This document shows positions 34,850 to 43,107 of a stretch of DNA of 64,000 bases, piece after piece (the first letter of the stretch is position 1; each line of letters begins with the position of its first letter). This DNA is from an uncultured Stenotrophomonas sp. (GTDB lineage: Bacteria > Pseudomonadota > Gammaproteobacteria > Xanthomonadales > Xanthomonadaceae). The stretch lies in the NCBI RefSeq assembly GCF_913778665.1, contig NZ_CAJYVQ010000008.1, positions 496,001-560,000 of the forward strand. The letters are read 5' to 3'. The position numbers and the translations under genes are program-made. The notes under the pieces were generated by a model. It was not told the DNA's origin. It saw only the letters and a list, made by a program, of their open reading frames with translations, and ran no database searches.

Positions 34850-34975
34850 TTGGAAGGCGGAGGGTGCGGCGGGGCAGGACACGCGGTAAACCCATCCATG
34901 GCGCCATCGAGCCTAGAGGGACGGTCTTGCGGCGTGTCCTGCCTGGGCCACCCATCCCCCTCAAGCCGCGATCAA
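34850..34975 (+). repeat. Long hairpin element, copy D
   Basis: Arms at 34862-34884 and 34932-34953 pair best over the inner 11 bp (GCAGGACACGC). The loop begins GGTAAACCCATCCATGGCGCC. Compared with copy E the middle of the loop (GGCGCCATCGAGCC) is reversed, as if the inner hairpin had flipped. It lies between the convergent CBS and AsmA genes. Confidence 0.75.
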
Positions 34976-35003
34976 TGCAGGCGCCGCGAACAACGCTGTA
35001 ACC

Positions 35004-36974
35004 CTACTTCGCATACTGCCCACCGCAGTCGGCATCCTTCCCCGGCCCCAGCTCGATCGTCGCCAGCAATGCCGCCGGCGGGGCAATGCTGCCCAGCGCC
35101 AATGCCACGGCGCCTCGAATGCCCAGCGCCTTGAAGTCCGGACGGAACGAGGGGTCCTTGAACGTGCCCGTGATGTGCAACGGCGAGCGCAGCACCAGGA
35201 TGCTCTTGTCCTTCGGGCGAGGCCTCAGCAGCAGATCCAGGGTTTCGTCGTGCAGGCTCACCGTGCCTTCGCCGATGAGGATCGTGTCGGTGGTATCCAC
35301 CGCCAGTGCCTGGCTGGTCATCAGGCCGTCGCGCACGCCGAAGTCGGCGAAGGCACAGCGCAGCGGAATCTGCTTGTCGCCGGTCACCAGGAATTTCAGC
35401 GACTCGGTGATGTCCAGCCCGGCCAGTTCCATCACCAGGTTGCCGACGTGGCCGCGACCCATCGCCAGGCCGACCTTGCCACTGCTGCTGCCCAGCATCG
35501 CGGCGATCGAGTTGCCACGTCCGCTCAGGTCCACTTCGCCACCGATGCCGCCCTTGGCCTGCTCGGCCAGCTTCGCATCGGGGAACAGCTGGCCCAGCTG
35601 CACGCCGCGCACGGATGCCTTCAGCGCGGTGCGGATCTGCGGTTGGCGTGCATCCATGCGGATCGTGCTGCGGATATCGCCGCCGGCCACGCCGAAGTTC
35701 AGCGGGTCCAGCCGCAGCACGCCATCATCCAGCAGCAGATGCGCGTCCATGTCGTCCAGCGGTAACGAGGGTGCGTTGATACGGTGGGCCTTCCAGCGCA
35801 CATCGGCGTCCATCGCACGCAGCTTGCCCAGGTTGTAGGGCGTGTCGGGCAATACCCGGCTGCTCGCTGCAACACGGGCGGCCTGTGCCTTTTGTTCGGC
35901 ATTGGCGGTTTCACCGCTGCCGGTCTTCGGTGGCGCGCCGACGAAGCCGGCCAGGTCATCGAAGTCCAAGCGCCTGGATTCCAGCGTCGCGGTCAGTCGT
36001 GGACGGTCGCGTCCCACCTCGAACTGCAGGTTGCCACCCAGGTCGCTGTCGCCAACCTTGCCGGTGAAGCCGTCGTAACGCCAGACGTTGTGGTCGCGCT
36101 TCAGGCGTCCGTCCAGCGCATAGGGCGGTGAGGGCGGGATGGCAATGCCGAGCAGCGGGTAGAGATCGGCCAGGTCCTGGCCGCTGAGCGCGAACTGCAG
36201 GTCGAACACGCGCAGCTGGAACGGGTTGGTGAGCGTGCCGCGGGCGACGGCGTGGGTGCTGCCTGCGCGGCCGTCCAGATGGATGCGGAACGGGTGGTCG
36301 CTGTCGGTCAGCTCCAGCGGTGATTCGGTGCCGCCCTGCAGGGTGAACGGGTTGCCCTGCCAGTGCCCCTTGCCCTGCACCAGCAGCGGTGGGGCGGCAT
36401 CGGCCTGCTTTGGTTGGCCGCTGCGTACGTCCACGCGGATGTCGGTGCGGCCGCGTGCATCGAGGTACTGCAGGCGGCCGTCGTCGATGCGCAGGCGCTT
36501 CAGCTCGGGACGCGTGCCGCCGCTGCTGTCGCCGAGGAAATCCCAGTTGCCCGGTTGATCCTTGCGTGGGGCGGTTTCCAGCAACACGTCCGGCCGTATC
36601 AATCGCACTTCCGGCAACTGCACGCTGCCGCGCAGCAGGGGCCAGACCCGCACGTCAATCTCGACACGGTCGGCGCTGGCCATGTTCGGCTGCTTCGCCC
36701 ACCCGGCGTTGGCGAAGGTGATCGCATCGGCGCGGACCGTGCTGGTGCGCCCCAGGTCGACATCCAGGTGGCCGATGTGCAACGCACGGCCGGTGCGTGC
36801 CTGCACGGCGCGCTCGACCGGGCCCTTGAACCAGTTCCAGTCCCATAGCGCGATCAGCACCAGCAGCGCGGCCAGCAGGAATATCAGGATGGCCAGCCAG
36901 CGCCGACCGCGCGGTCCTGGGGGGCGCAGCCAGCGCGACGTACGAGGCGCGGCAGGGGACGTGGCAGCATTCAC
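35004..36974 (-). CDS. AsmA-family membrane-anchored protein
   Basis: This 656-residue protein has one N-terminal membrane helix (about residues 26-45) and a large periplasmic region of beta-strand character, with GHLDVDLGRTSTVRADAITFANAGWAKQPNM near the start and AsmA-type repeats at the C terminus. AsmA-like proteins are thought to form bridge structures for phospholipid transport to the outer membrane. A final Cys (GKDADCGGQYAK) is notable. The assignment is to family only. Confidence 0.85.
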   Translation of the reverse strand: MNAATSPAAPRTSRWLRPPGPRGRRWLAILIFLLAALLVLIALWDWNWFKGPVERAVQARTGRALHIGHLDVDLGRTSTVRADAITFANAGWAKQPNMASADRVEIDVRVWPLLRGSVQLPEVRLIRPDVLLETAPRKDQPGNWDFLGDSSGGTRPELKRLRIDDGRLQYLDARGRTDIRVDVRSGQPKQADAAPPLLVQGKGHWQGNPFTLQGGTESPLELTDSDHPFRIHLDGRAGSTHAVARGTLTNPFQLRVFDLQFALSGQDLADLYPLLGIAIPPSPPYALDGRLKRDHNVWRYDGFTGKVGDSDLGGNLQFEVGRDRPRLTATLESRRLDFDDLAGFVGAPPKTGSGETANAEQKAQAARVAASSRVLPDTPYNLGKLRAMDADVRWKAHRINAPSLPLDDMDAHLLLDDGVLRLDPLNFGVAGGDIRSTIRMDARQPQIRTALKASVRGVQLGQLFPDAKLAEQAKGGIGGEVDLSGRGNSIAAMLGSSSGKVGLAMGRGHVGNLVMELAGLDITESLKFLVTGDKQIPLRCAFADFGVRDGLMTSQALAVDTTDTILIGEGTVSLHDETLDLLLRPRPKDKSILVLRSPLHITGTFKDPSFRPDFKALGIRGAVALALGSIAPPAALLATIELGPGKDADCGGQYAK

Positions 36975-37057
36975 ACGGCCATGGTTGCCCTCTCATCGTG
37001 GACGGGGCGCGAAGCGTCCATGTGCATCATGTGCACGTGCGGCACGCGGGCCAGTGC

Positions 37058-37696
37058 TTACAGCACCTGCATGGTGACCGCGACGAAGTGGCAGACGCTG
37101 CCGCCGATCACGAACAGGTGCCAGATCGCGTGCGAATACGGGATCGATTCGCGGTGGTAGAAGTACGTGCCCAGCGTATAGGACAGGCCGCCCGCCAGCA
37201 GCCAGCCCAGGGTCCAGCCGTCGATCGAGGCCAGCATCGGCTTGACCGCGACGATCACCAGCCAGCCCATGGCCACGTAGATCGCGGTGGACAGGCGCTT
37301 GAAGCGGCCGGTGTAGAACAGTTTGAACACCACCCCGGCCAGCGCCAGCGTCCAGATCGCGGCGAACAGGCCCCAGCCCCACGGGCCTCGCAGGCCGATC
37401 AGGGTGAACGGGGTGTAGGTGCCGGCGATCAGCACGTAGATCGCGCAGTGGTCGAACACCTTCAACCGGCCCTTGGCCACCGGGTGCTGGATGGCGTGAT
37501 AGAGGGTGGAGGCGGTGTACAGCAGCAGCAATGCGATCCCGAACACGATGGCGCCGGCCAGCTGCCAGCCATCGCTGTAGATCGCGGCCAGAGTGATCAG
37601 TACCGCGCCGGCCCCCAGCGCGAACACGGCACCGAGGCCGTGGGTCAGGGCGCTGGCGATTTCTTCGCGGATCGAAGCAACGGAAGTCGTGGACAT
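37058..37696 (-). CDS. Hemolysin III/TrhA-family membrane protein
   Basis: This 212-residue protein has seven hydrophobic segments and PAQR/HlyIII motifs: EEIASALTHGLGA at the start, TASTLYHAIQH in the second helix pair, and HAIWHLFVIGGSVCHF near the end, with conserved metal-binding histidines. The family affects membrane fluidity homeostasis; hemolysis is not established for most members. The start at 37696 is chosen by family length; two upstream in-frame ATGs exist and no clear ribosome site decides. Confidence 0.88.
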   Translation of the reverse strand: MSTTSVASIREEIASALTHGLGAVFALGAGAVLITLAAIYSDGWQLAGAIVFGIALLLLYTASTLYHAIQHPVAKGRLKVFDHCAIYVLIAGTYTPFTLIGLRGPWGWGLFAAIWTLALAGVVFKLFYTGRFKRLSTAIYVAMGWLVIVAVKPMLASIDGWTLGWLLAGGLSYTLGTYFYHRESIPYSHAIWHLFVIGGSVCHFVAVTMQVL

Positions 37697-37847
37697 GGCG
37701 TAGGCATCGTTGGCGGGGAGGGGGACCCGCATGGCCTCTATCATCGCCGCGATGGCGGTTGCTTGCACCCCCGCCACCGTATGGTGGGTGAATCGCGGGC
37801 TGGCGCCTTGCCCGCCGTGGATGAATGCTGGCCAGCGCCCATTGCGC

Positions 37848-37871
37848 TAGATCCACGCCATGCGTGGATGA
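37848..37871. repeat. SMAG-like palindrome
   Basis: TAGATCCACGCCATGCGTGGATG is a short palindrome with 7-bp arms (ATCCACG/CGTGGAT), in the gap between the hemolysin-III gene and prfC. A GTGGATGAATGC word repeats at 37816. Confidence 0.55.
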
Positions 37872-37885
37872 ATGCCCGTAGTACC

Positions 37886-37925
37886 GGGGTCAGAGCCCTT
37901 TCCTGCTGGAAAGGGATCCGATCCT
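37886..37925 (-). repeat. Diverged GGGGTCAGATCCC hairpin, 3' of prfC
   Basis: GGGGTCAGAGCCCTTTCC pairs with GGAAAGGGATCCGATCCT over most of its length. It repeats the perfect hairpin at 21626 with several changes, and lies 6 bp beyond the prfC stop on the minus strand, where it may act as its terminator. Confidence 0.65.
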
Positions 37926-37930
37926 GTTGT

Positions 37931-39535
37931 TCAGCCTACCGAAACCGTGTGCGCCGCTTCGCGGGTAGCCGAGAAGCGCACGTCCGGCGAACGTTCCTGC
38001 GCCAGCTGCAGGTTGACCCGGGTCGGTGCCAGGTAGACCAGGTGGCCGGCCGCATCCAGCGCCAGGTTCAGCGCGTTCTTTTCGCGGAACTCTTCCAGCT
38101 TCTTCTCGTTGCTGCAGTGAACCCAGCGCGCAGTGGTCACGCTGACCGGCTCGAAGGTCGCTTCCACGCCGTATTCGTCCTTCAGGCGGTAAGCGGCCAC
38201 GTCGAACTGCAGCACGCCGACCGCGCCCAGGATCAGGTCGTTGCTGGTCAACGGACGGAAGAACTGGGTCGCGCCTTCCTCCGACAGCTGGGCCAGGCCC
38301 TTCTGCAGCTGCTTGAGTTTGAGCGGATCGCGCAGGCGGGCGCGACGGAACAGCTCCGGGGCGAAGTTGGGAATGCCGGTGAAGGTGACCGCTTCGCCTT
38401 CGGTGAAGGTATCGCCGATGGAGATGGTGCCGTGGTTGTGGATGCCGATCACATCGCCCGGCCAGGCCTCCGCCGCGATCTCGCGGTCGCTGGCCATGAA
38501 GGTCAGCGCGTTGGCCAGCTTCATTTCCTTGCCGGTGCGCACGTGGAAGGTCTTCATGCCGGCACTGAAACGGCCCGAGCACACGCGCATGAACGCGACG
38601 CGGTCACGGTGCTGCGGGTCCATGTTGGCCTGGATCTTGAACACGAAGCCGGTCAGCTTGTTCTCCTCGGGGGCGATCTCGCGGCCGGTGGTGGAGCGTG
38701 CCTGCGGCGACGGCGCATGCTCGACGAAGAAGTCCAGCAGCGGCTGCACGCCGAAGTTGTTCACGCCCGAGCCAAAGAACACCGGGGTCTGCTTGCCATC
38801 GCGGTAGGCCTGCAGATCGAACGGGTGGCTGGCACCCTGCACCAGTTCCAGTTCATCGCGCAGGTCGGCCAGCATCTGTGCACCGATCTTTTCGGCCAGG
38901 CCGGGAGCGTCGATGGACGGGAAGATGGTGGAATCCTGGCGGGTGAAGTTGCGGCCCGGCTCGTACAGGTGCACTTCGCCGGTCAGCAGGTGCACCACGC
39001 CCTTCAGGCGCTGGCCCATGCCGATCGGCCAGGTGACCGGCGCGCACTGGATCCCGAGCACGGTTTCCACTTCATCCAGCAGCTCGATCGGGTCCTTGCC
39101 CTCTCGGTCGAGCTTGTTGATGAAGGTCATGATCGGGGTGTCGCGCAGGCGGCACACTTCCATCAGCTTGATGGTGCGCTCTTCCACGCCCTTGGCCACG
39201 TCGATCACCATCAGTGCCGAGTCCACCGCGGTCAGCACGCGGTAGGTGTCCTCGCCGAAGTCGGCGTGGCCAGGGGTGTCGAGCAGGTTGACGATCTTGC
39301 CTTCATACGGGAACTGCATCACCGAAGAGGTGACGGAGATGCCGCGTTCCTTTTCCAGCGCCATCCAGTCGGAAGTGGCGTGGCGGGCGGCCTTGCGGCC
39401 CTTGACCGAACCGGCCATCTGGATCGCGCCTCCGAACAGCAGCAGCTTTTCGGTCAGCGTGGTCTTGCCGGCGTCAGGATGGGAAATGATGGCGAAGGTG
39501 CGGCGACGCGACGCTTCGGTGGCGACTTCGGACAT
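37931..39535 (-). CDS. prfC: Peptide chain release factor 3
   Basis: RF3 is a GTPase that removes RF1/RF2 from the ribosome after peptide release. The 534-residue product carries the G1 motif [10 protein letters not shown], the switch region [14 protein letters not shown]3 DTPGHADF and G4 NKLDREG. The length matches the family. It is transcribed alone. Confidence 0.96.
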   Translation of the reverse strand: MSEVATEASRRRTFAIISHPDAGKTTLTEKLLLFGGAIQMAGSVKGRKAARHATSDWMALEKERGISVTSSVMQFPYEGKIVNLLDTPGHADFGEDTYRVLTAVDSALMVIDVAKGVEERTIKLMEVCRLRDTPIMTFINKLDREGKDPIELLDEVETVLGIQCAPVTWPIGMGQRLKGVVHLLTGEVHLYEPGRNFTRQDSTIFPSIDAPGLAEKIGAQMLADLRDELELVQGASHPFDLQAYRDGKQTPVFFGSGVNNFGVQPLLDFFVEHAPSPQARSTTGREIAPEENKLTGFVFKIQANMDPQHRDRVAFMRVCSGRFSAGMKTFHVRTGKEMKLANALTFMASDREIAAEAWPGDVIGIHNHGTISIGDTFTEGEAVTFTGIPNFAPELFRRARLRDPLKLKQLQKGLAQLSEEGATQFFRPLTSNDLILGAVGVLQFDVAAYRLKDEYGVEATFEPVSVTTARWVHCSNEKKLEEFREKNALNLALDAAGHLVYLAPTRVNLQLAQERSPDVRFSATREAAHTVSVG

Positions 39536-39601
39536 GGCAGTGGCGCCCGCCCGGGGCGCTTTTCAAAGAGATAAGCGGCCGATTATACCGGCCGGGGCCG
39601 G

Positions 39602-40501
39602 TCAGCGCCCGGTGCTGCCTTCGGCGTCGCCCTGGCGTGCGAACTGCAGTTGGCCCTGCGCGGTGAAGATGCGTGCCGGCACCGAGCGCAGGCCCATGCC
39701 ACGATTGACCTGCACCACGAAGTGCAGATGCGGGGCGCTGCTGTAGCCGCTGTTGCCGGACAGGCCGAGCGGCTGCCCGGCCTGCACCGCCTGGCCGCGA
39801 CGCACGCGCATGCCGCCGGCCTGCAGGTGGCCGTACAGGGCCATGCTGCCGTCGCTGTGCAGGACACGGACGAAGTTGGCGCGGCCGCCGTCGCGTTCAC
39901 GGTCCAGGCCATTGCCCTGGAAGCCGTCCTGGATCTGCATCACCGTGCCCTCGCGCGCAGCCAGCACCCGCGTGCCCTCGGGCAGCGCGAAGTCGACCGC
40001 ATCGCGGTTCTCCTCGTCATCGTGGCTGAACCTGCCCTGCGGTGCCTGGTCCACGCGCAGGCGCGCGGTGTCGAAGGGCAGCCGGTAGGCGACATCCTCG
40101 GCCTGCGCGGCCGGATTGCCGGGCACCACCTGCAGGCGCAGGTCCAGATTGTGGCCGTTGGCGGGGGCAGGCAGGTGACCGACCACCAGGCTGCTGTCGC
40201 CCTGGATCAGTGACTGCACCGGCAGGCCTTCGACGGCGCGGCCAGGCGCGGCGCGCAGCTCGATCTGCAGCGGGCCCGCCAACGCGTTGTCGATCCGCGC
40301 CTGCCACTGTTCGCCGACCGGCTGCAGGCGCAGCTGGGCCATCGGAATGGCTTCCTTTGCGGCGCCCGCGCCGGTGCTGGCAGTGCTGGCGCTGGTGGGC
40401 GGCTTCGGCAGCATCCCCCAACCCTGGCGCCAGTCGCTGGCGCCGGCGGAGGCACTGGCCAGCAGCGGCAGGAGCAGGCAGGTCAGGGGCAGGCGTGGCA
40501 T
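39602..40501 (-). CDS. M23/LytM-family periplasmic protein, possibly inactive
   Basis: This 299-residue protein has a signal peptide (residues 1-20, ASASAGA). A C-terminal M23 domain shows DAVDFALPEGTRVLAAREGTV, ALYGHLQAGGMRV and SSAPHLHFVVQ. The second metal motif HLHF and the Asp of VDF are present. The residue four places before that Asp, normally the first His ligand, appears to be Arg. It may therefore be an amidase activator or adaptor rather than an endopeptidase. The ATG at 40501 begins the signal peptide; a longer frame would cross the met promoter region. Confidence 0.82.
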   Translation of the reverse strand: MPRLPLTCLLLPLLASASAGASDWRQGWGMLPKPPTSASTASTGAGAAKEAIPMAQLRLQPVGEQWQARIDNALAGPLQIELRAAPGRAVEGLPVQSLIQGDSSLVVGHLPAPANGHNLDLRLQVVPGNPAAQAEDVAYRLPFDTARLRVDQAPQGRFSHDDEENRDAVDFALPEGTRVLAAREGTVMQIQDGFQGNGLDRERDGGRANFVRVLHSDGSMALYGHLQAGGMRVRRGQAVQAGQPLGLSGNSGYSSAPHLHFVVQVNRGMGLRSVPARIFTAQGQLQFARQGDAEGSTGR

Positions 40502-40578
40502 CGGCGATTCAGGAACATGGACCGCCCGGACTGTACCCGATCCTGAACGGAGCGACCGCGACGCCTCTCGCATACTGG

Positions 40579-40594
40579 GATGAAAATATTCATC
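40579..40594. promoter_or_regulatory. TGAA-N4-TTCA palindrome upstream of the met promoter
   Basis: GATGAAAATATTCATC lies about 22 bp before the -35 of the met operon. MetR of enteric bacteria binds TGAA-N5-TTCA, one base longer, so a LysR-type methionine regulator is conceivable but not shown. Confidence 0.35.
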
Positions 40595-40614
40595 GCTTTA
40601 TCCGCATGAAGGGA

Positions 40615-40643
40615 TTGACAGTGCCCGGAAGGGCTGGCATCGT
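40615..40643 (+). promoter_or_regulatory. Candidate promoter of metX-metB-hom
   Basis: TTGACA (40615-40620) is a perfect -35, with CATCGT as a weak -10 at 17 bp spacing. Transcription would start at or just ahead of the riboswitch 5' end at 40650. Confidence 0.45.
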
Positions 40644-40649
40644 GGCCTC

Positions 40650-40764
40650 ACCATCGAGACCGGCAGAGGGACAGGCCCTTTGAAGCCGGGGCAGCCCGCG
40701 GATGCGAAAGCGTCCGCGTAGGTGCCAAATCCTGCGGGGACCGTGGCGTCTACCGAAAGATGGT
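40650..40764 (+). promoter_or_regulatory. SAM-I (S-box) riboswitch controlling metX-metB-hom
   Basis: The conserved S-box core is visible in order: GAGGGACAGGCCC (40666), TTTGAAGCCGGGGCAGCC (40679), a variable P3 hairpin (GCGGATGC-GAAA-GCGTCCGC), GGTGCCAAATCCTGC (40721), and a P4-like arm to CCGAAAGATGG. P1 closes as ACCATC (40650) with GATGGT (40759). High SAM should fold P1. The class is known upstream of methionine genes, most often in Firmicutes. Confidence 0.88.
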
Positions 40765-40843
40765 TCGAACCATGCACCGCACGTGCATCTCGAACGCGAG
40801 CCCCGCGAAGGCTCGATGGCCGATTCCCCAACCGGATCCCGCC
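40759..40843 (+). promoter_or_regulatory. Expression platform of the SAM riboswitch
   Basis: ATGGTTCGAACCAT (40760-40773) is a perfect palindrome that shares the 3' strand of P1 (GATGGT), so P1 and this hairpin exclude each other. Two more hairpins follow (TGCAC-CGCAC-GTGCA at 40773; CGAGCC/GGCTCG at 40797-40815). No U-tract is present, so control of translation of metX is more likely than termination. Confidence 0.6.
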
Positions 40844-41875
40844 ATGAGCTTCGCTGCCAGTACCGCCGTTCGCCCCGAGCCCTTTGTCCCCGTCAGCGTG
40901 CCGGTCGAAGACCGCGTGCATGCCGAGCGCGGCGAGTTCGCCGCGGTGCTGTCGATGCGTCATGCCGGTCCCAGCCCGGTGCGCCTGCGCTACGAGTGGG
41001 TCGGCCCGGCCAACGCGCCGGTGGTGGTGCTGGCCGGCGGCATTTCCGCGCATCGCCATGTGGCCTCCAATCCGCAGTTCAGCGAGAAGGGATGGGCCGA
41101 GGACCTGGTCGGCAGTGGCCGCACGCTGGATCCGCAGCAACTGCGCGTGCTGGCCTTTGACTTCATCGGTGCCGACGGTGCGCTGGACGTGCCGATCGAT
41201 ACCGCCGACCAGGCCGATGCGCTGGCGCTGTTGCTGGACCATCTCGGCATCCGCACGCTGAAGGCCTTCGTCGGCTATTCGTATGGCGCGCTGGTCGGCC
41301 AGCAGTTCGCGATCCGCCATCGTGCCCGCGTGCGCCAGCTGGTGCTGGCCAGCGGCGCGCATCGCCCGCATCCGTATGCCGCCGCGTGGCGCGCGCTTCA
41401 GCGCCGTGCCGTCGCCCTCGGCCAGCTGCAGTGCGGCGAGGACCACGGCCTGGCCCTGGCCCGGCAGTTCGCCATGCTCAGCTACCGCACCCCGGAAGAG
41501 TTCGGCGAGCGCTTCGATGCCGCGCCGGAAGTGATCAACGGCCGCGTGCGCGTCGCCGCCGAAGACTATCTGGATGCTGCTGGCGCGCAGTACGTCGCGC
41601 GCACGCCGGTGACCGCCTACCTGCGCCTGTCCGAATCGATCGACCTGCACCGCGTGGACCCTGCCGCGATCCTGCCGCCCACCGTGGTGGTGGCGGTGGA
41701 GGGTGACCGCCTGGTACCGCTGGCCGATCTGGTTGGCCTGGTCGAAGGACTGGGCCCGCGCGGCAGCCTGCGCGTGCTGCGCTCGCCCTATGGCCACGAC
41801 GCCTTCCTCAAAGAAACCGATCGCATCGACGCGATCCTCGCTACCGCCTTCCGCACTTCTGGAGAGTCCGCATGA
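40844..41875 (+). CDS. metX: Homoserine O-acyltransferase MetX (probably succinyl)
   Basis: MetX activates homoserine with an acyl-CoA for methionine synthesis. The 343-residue alpha/beta-hydrolase-fold enzyme shows the nucleophile elbow VGYSYGAL (Ser about residue 145), an Asp in VEGDRLVP and His in YGHDAFLKE as the triad. Related Xanthomonadal enzymes are often succinyltransferases despite the MetX fold, and a cystathionine gamma-synthase follows, which fits; the acyl donor cannot be proven here. The ATG at 40844 is chosen over an in-frame ATG at 40760 that lies inside the riboswitch. Confidence 0.9.
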   Translation: MSFAASTAVRPEPFVPVSVPVEDRVHAERGEFAAVLSMRHAGPSPVRLRYEWVGPANAPVVVLAGGISAHRHVASNPQFSEKGWAEDLVGSGRTLDPQQLRVLAFDFIGADGALDVPIDTADQADALALLLDHLGIRTLKAFVGYSYGALVGQQFAIRHRARVRQLVLASGAHRPHPYAAAWRALQRRAVALGQLQCGEDHGLALARQFAMLSYRTPEEFGERFDAAPEVINGRVRVAAEDYLDAAGAQYVARTPVTAYLRLSESIDLHRVDPAAILPPTVVVAVEGDRLVPLADLVGLVEGLGPRGSLRVLRSPYGHDAFLKETDRIDAILATAFRTSGESA

Positions 41876-43107
41876 GCCTGCACGCCACCGAGTCGTCCTG
41901 TAGTCGCACCACCGCCGCTGTCCGCGCCGGCATCGATCGCGATACCGCGCATGGCGCGGTCACGCCGCCGATCGTGCTGTCGTCGAACTTCAGCTTTGAA
42001 GGCTTTGGCAACAAGCGCCAGTACGACTACACGCGCAGCGGCAATCCCACGCGCGACCTGCTGGGTGAAGCGCTGGCCGAACTGGAAGGCGGTGCTGGCG
42101 GCGTGATCACTGCTACCGGCATGGGCGCTATCAACCTGGTGCTGAACGCACTGCTGCAGCCGGGCGATACCCTGGTGGTCCCGCACGATGCATACGGCGG
42201 CAGCTGGCGCCTGTTCAATGCGCTGGCGAAGAAGGGCCACTTCGAACTGGTCACCGCCGACCTGACCGATCCGCGCGCGCTGGCGCAGGCGCTGGCCACC
42301 CAGCCGAAGCTGGTGCTGGTGGAAACCCCGTCCAACCCGTTGCTGCGCATCACCGACCTGCGCTTTGTGATCGATGCCGCGCACAAGGCCGGTGCGCTGG
42401 TGGTGGTCGACAACACCTTCCTGTCGCCGGCGCTGCAGCAGCCGCTGTCGTTCGGCGCCGACCTGGTATTGCACTCCACCACCAAGTACATCAACGGCCA
42501 CAGCGACGTTGTCGGTGGTGCGGTGGTTGCGCGCGATCCGCGGTTGCACGAGCAGCTGGTGTGGTGGGGCAATGCGCTGGGCCTGACCGGTTCGCCGTTC
42601 GATGCGTTCCTGACCCTGCGCGGCCTGCGCACGCTGGATGCGCGCCTGCGCGTGCACCAGGAAAACACCGCGTTGATCGTTGCGCTGCTGGACCAGCATC
42701 CGGCCGTTGGCCGCGTCTATTACCCGGGCCTGGCCGATCACCCTGGCCATGCCATCGCCGCACGCCAGCAGAGCGGCTTCGGCGCGATGCTGTCGTTCGA
42801 GCTGGCCAACTGCGAAGGCGACGATCCGCACGCTGCCGTGCGTGCGTTTGTGGATGGCCTGCGCTGCTTCACTCTGGCCGAATCGCTGGGTGGCGTGGAG
42901 AGCCTGATCGCGCACCCGGCCACCATGACCCATGCCGCGATGACTGCCGCGGCGCGTACCGCCGCGGGCATCAGCGAGGGCCTGCTGCGCCTGTCGGTGG
43001 GCATCGAGGCCGAGCGTGACCTGCTCGCCGACCTGGGGGCCGCGCTGCAGCGCGCCGAGGCGGTGATCGATGCGGCTGCGCGCCGCAAACAAGTGGTGGA
43101 TGCATGA
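41872..43107 (+). CDS. metB: Cystathionine gamma-synthase (or O-acylhomoserine lyase)
   Basis: This PLP enzyme of 411 residues joins activated homoserine to cysteine. It has YTRSGNPTRDLL, the PLP lysine site HSTTKYINGHSDVVGG (about residue 204-219) and FTLAESLGGVESLI near the C terminus, typical of the Cys/Met metabolism family. Length and context favour MetB. It overlaps metX by ATGA and hom by ATGA. Confidence 0.9.
   Translation: MSLHATESSCSRTTAAVRAGIDRDTAHGAVTPPIVLSSNFSFEGFGNKRQYDYTRSGNPTRDLLGEALAELEGGAGGVITATGMGAINLVLNALLQPGDTLVVPHDAYGGSWRLFNALAKKGHFELVTADLTDPRALAQALATQPKLVLVETPSNPLLRITDLRFVIDAAHKAGALVVVDNTFLSPALQQPLSFGADLVLHSTTKYINGHSDVVGGAVVARDPRLHEQLVWWGNALGLTGSPFDAFLTLRGLRTLDARLRVHQENTALIVALLDQHPAVGRVYYPGLADHPGHAIAARQQSGFGAMLSFELANCEGDDPHAAVRAFVDGLRCFTLAESLGGVESLIAHPATMTHAAMTAAARTAAGISEGLLRLSVGIEAERDLLADLGAALQRAEAVIDAAARRKQVVDA

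Larger units (their letters stand above)
40502..40843 (+). other. Regulatory gap upstream of the met operon
   Basis: These 342 bp between the divergent M23 gene and metX hold a TGAA-N4-TTCA palindrome, a TTGACA -35, a SAM-I riboswitch and an expression platform. They contain no gene. Confidence 0.85.
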
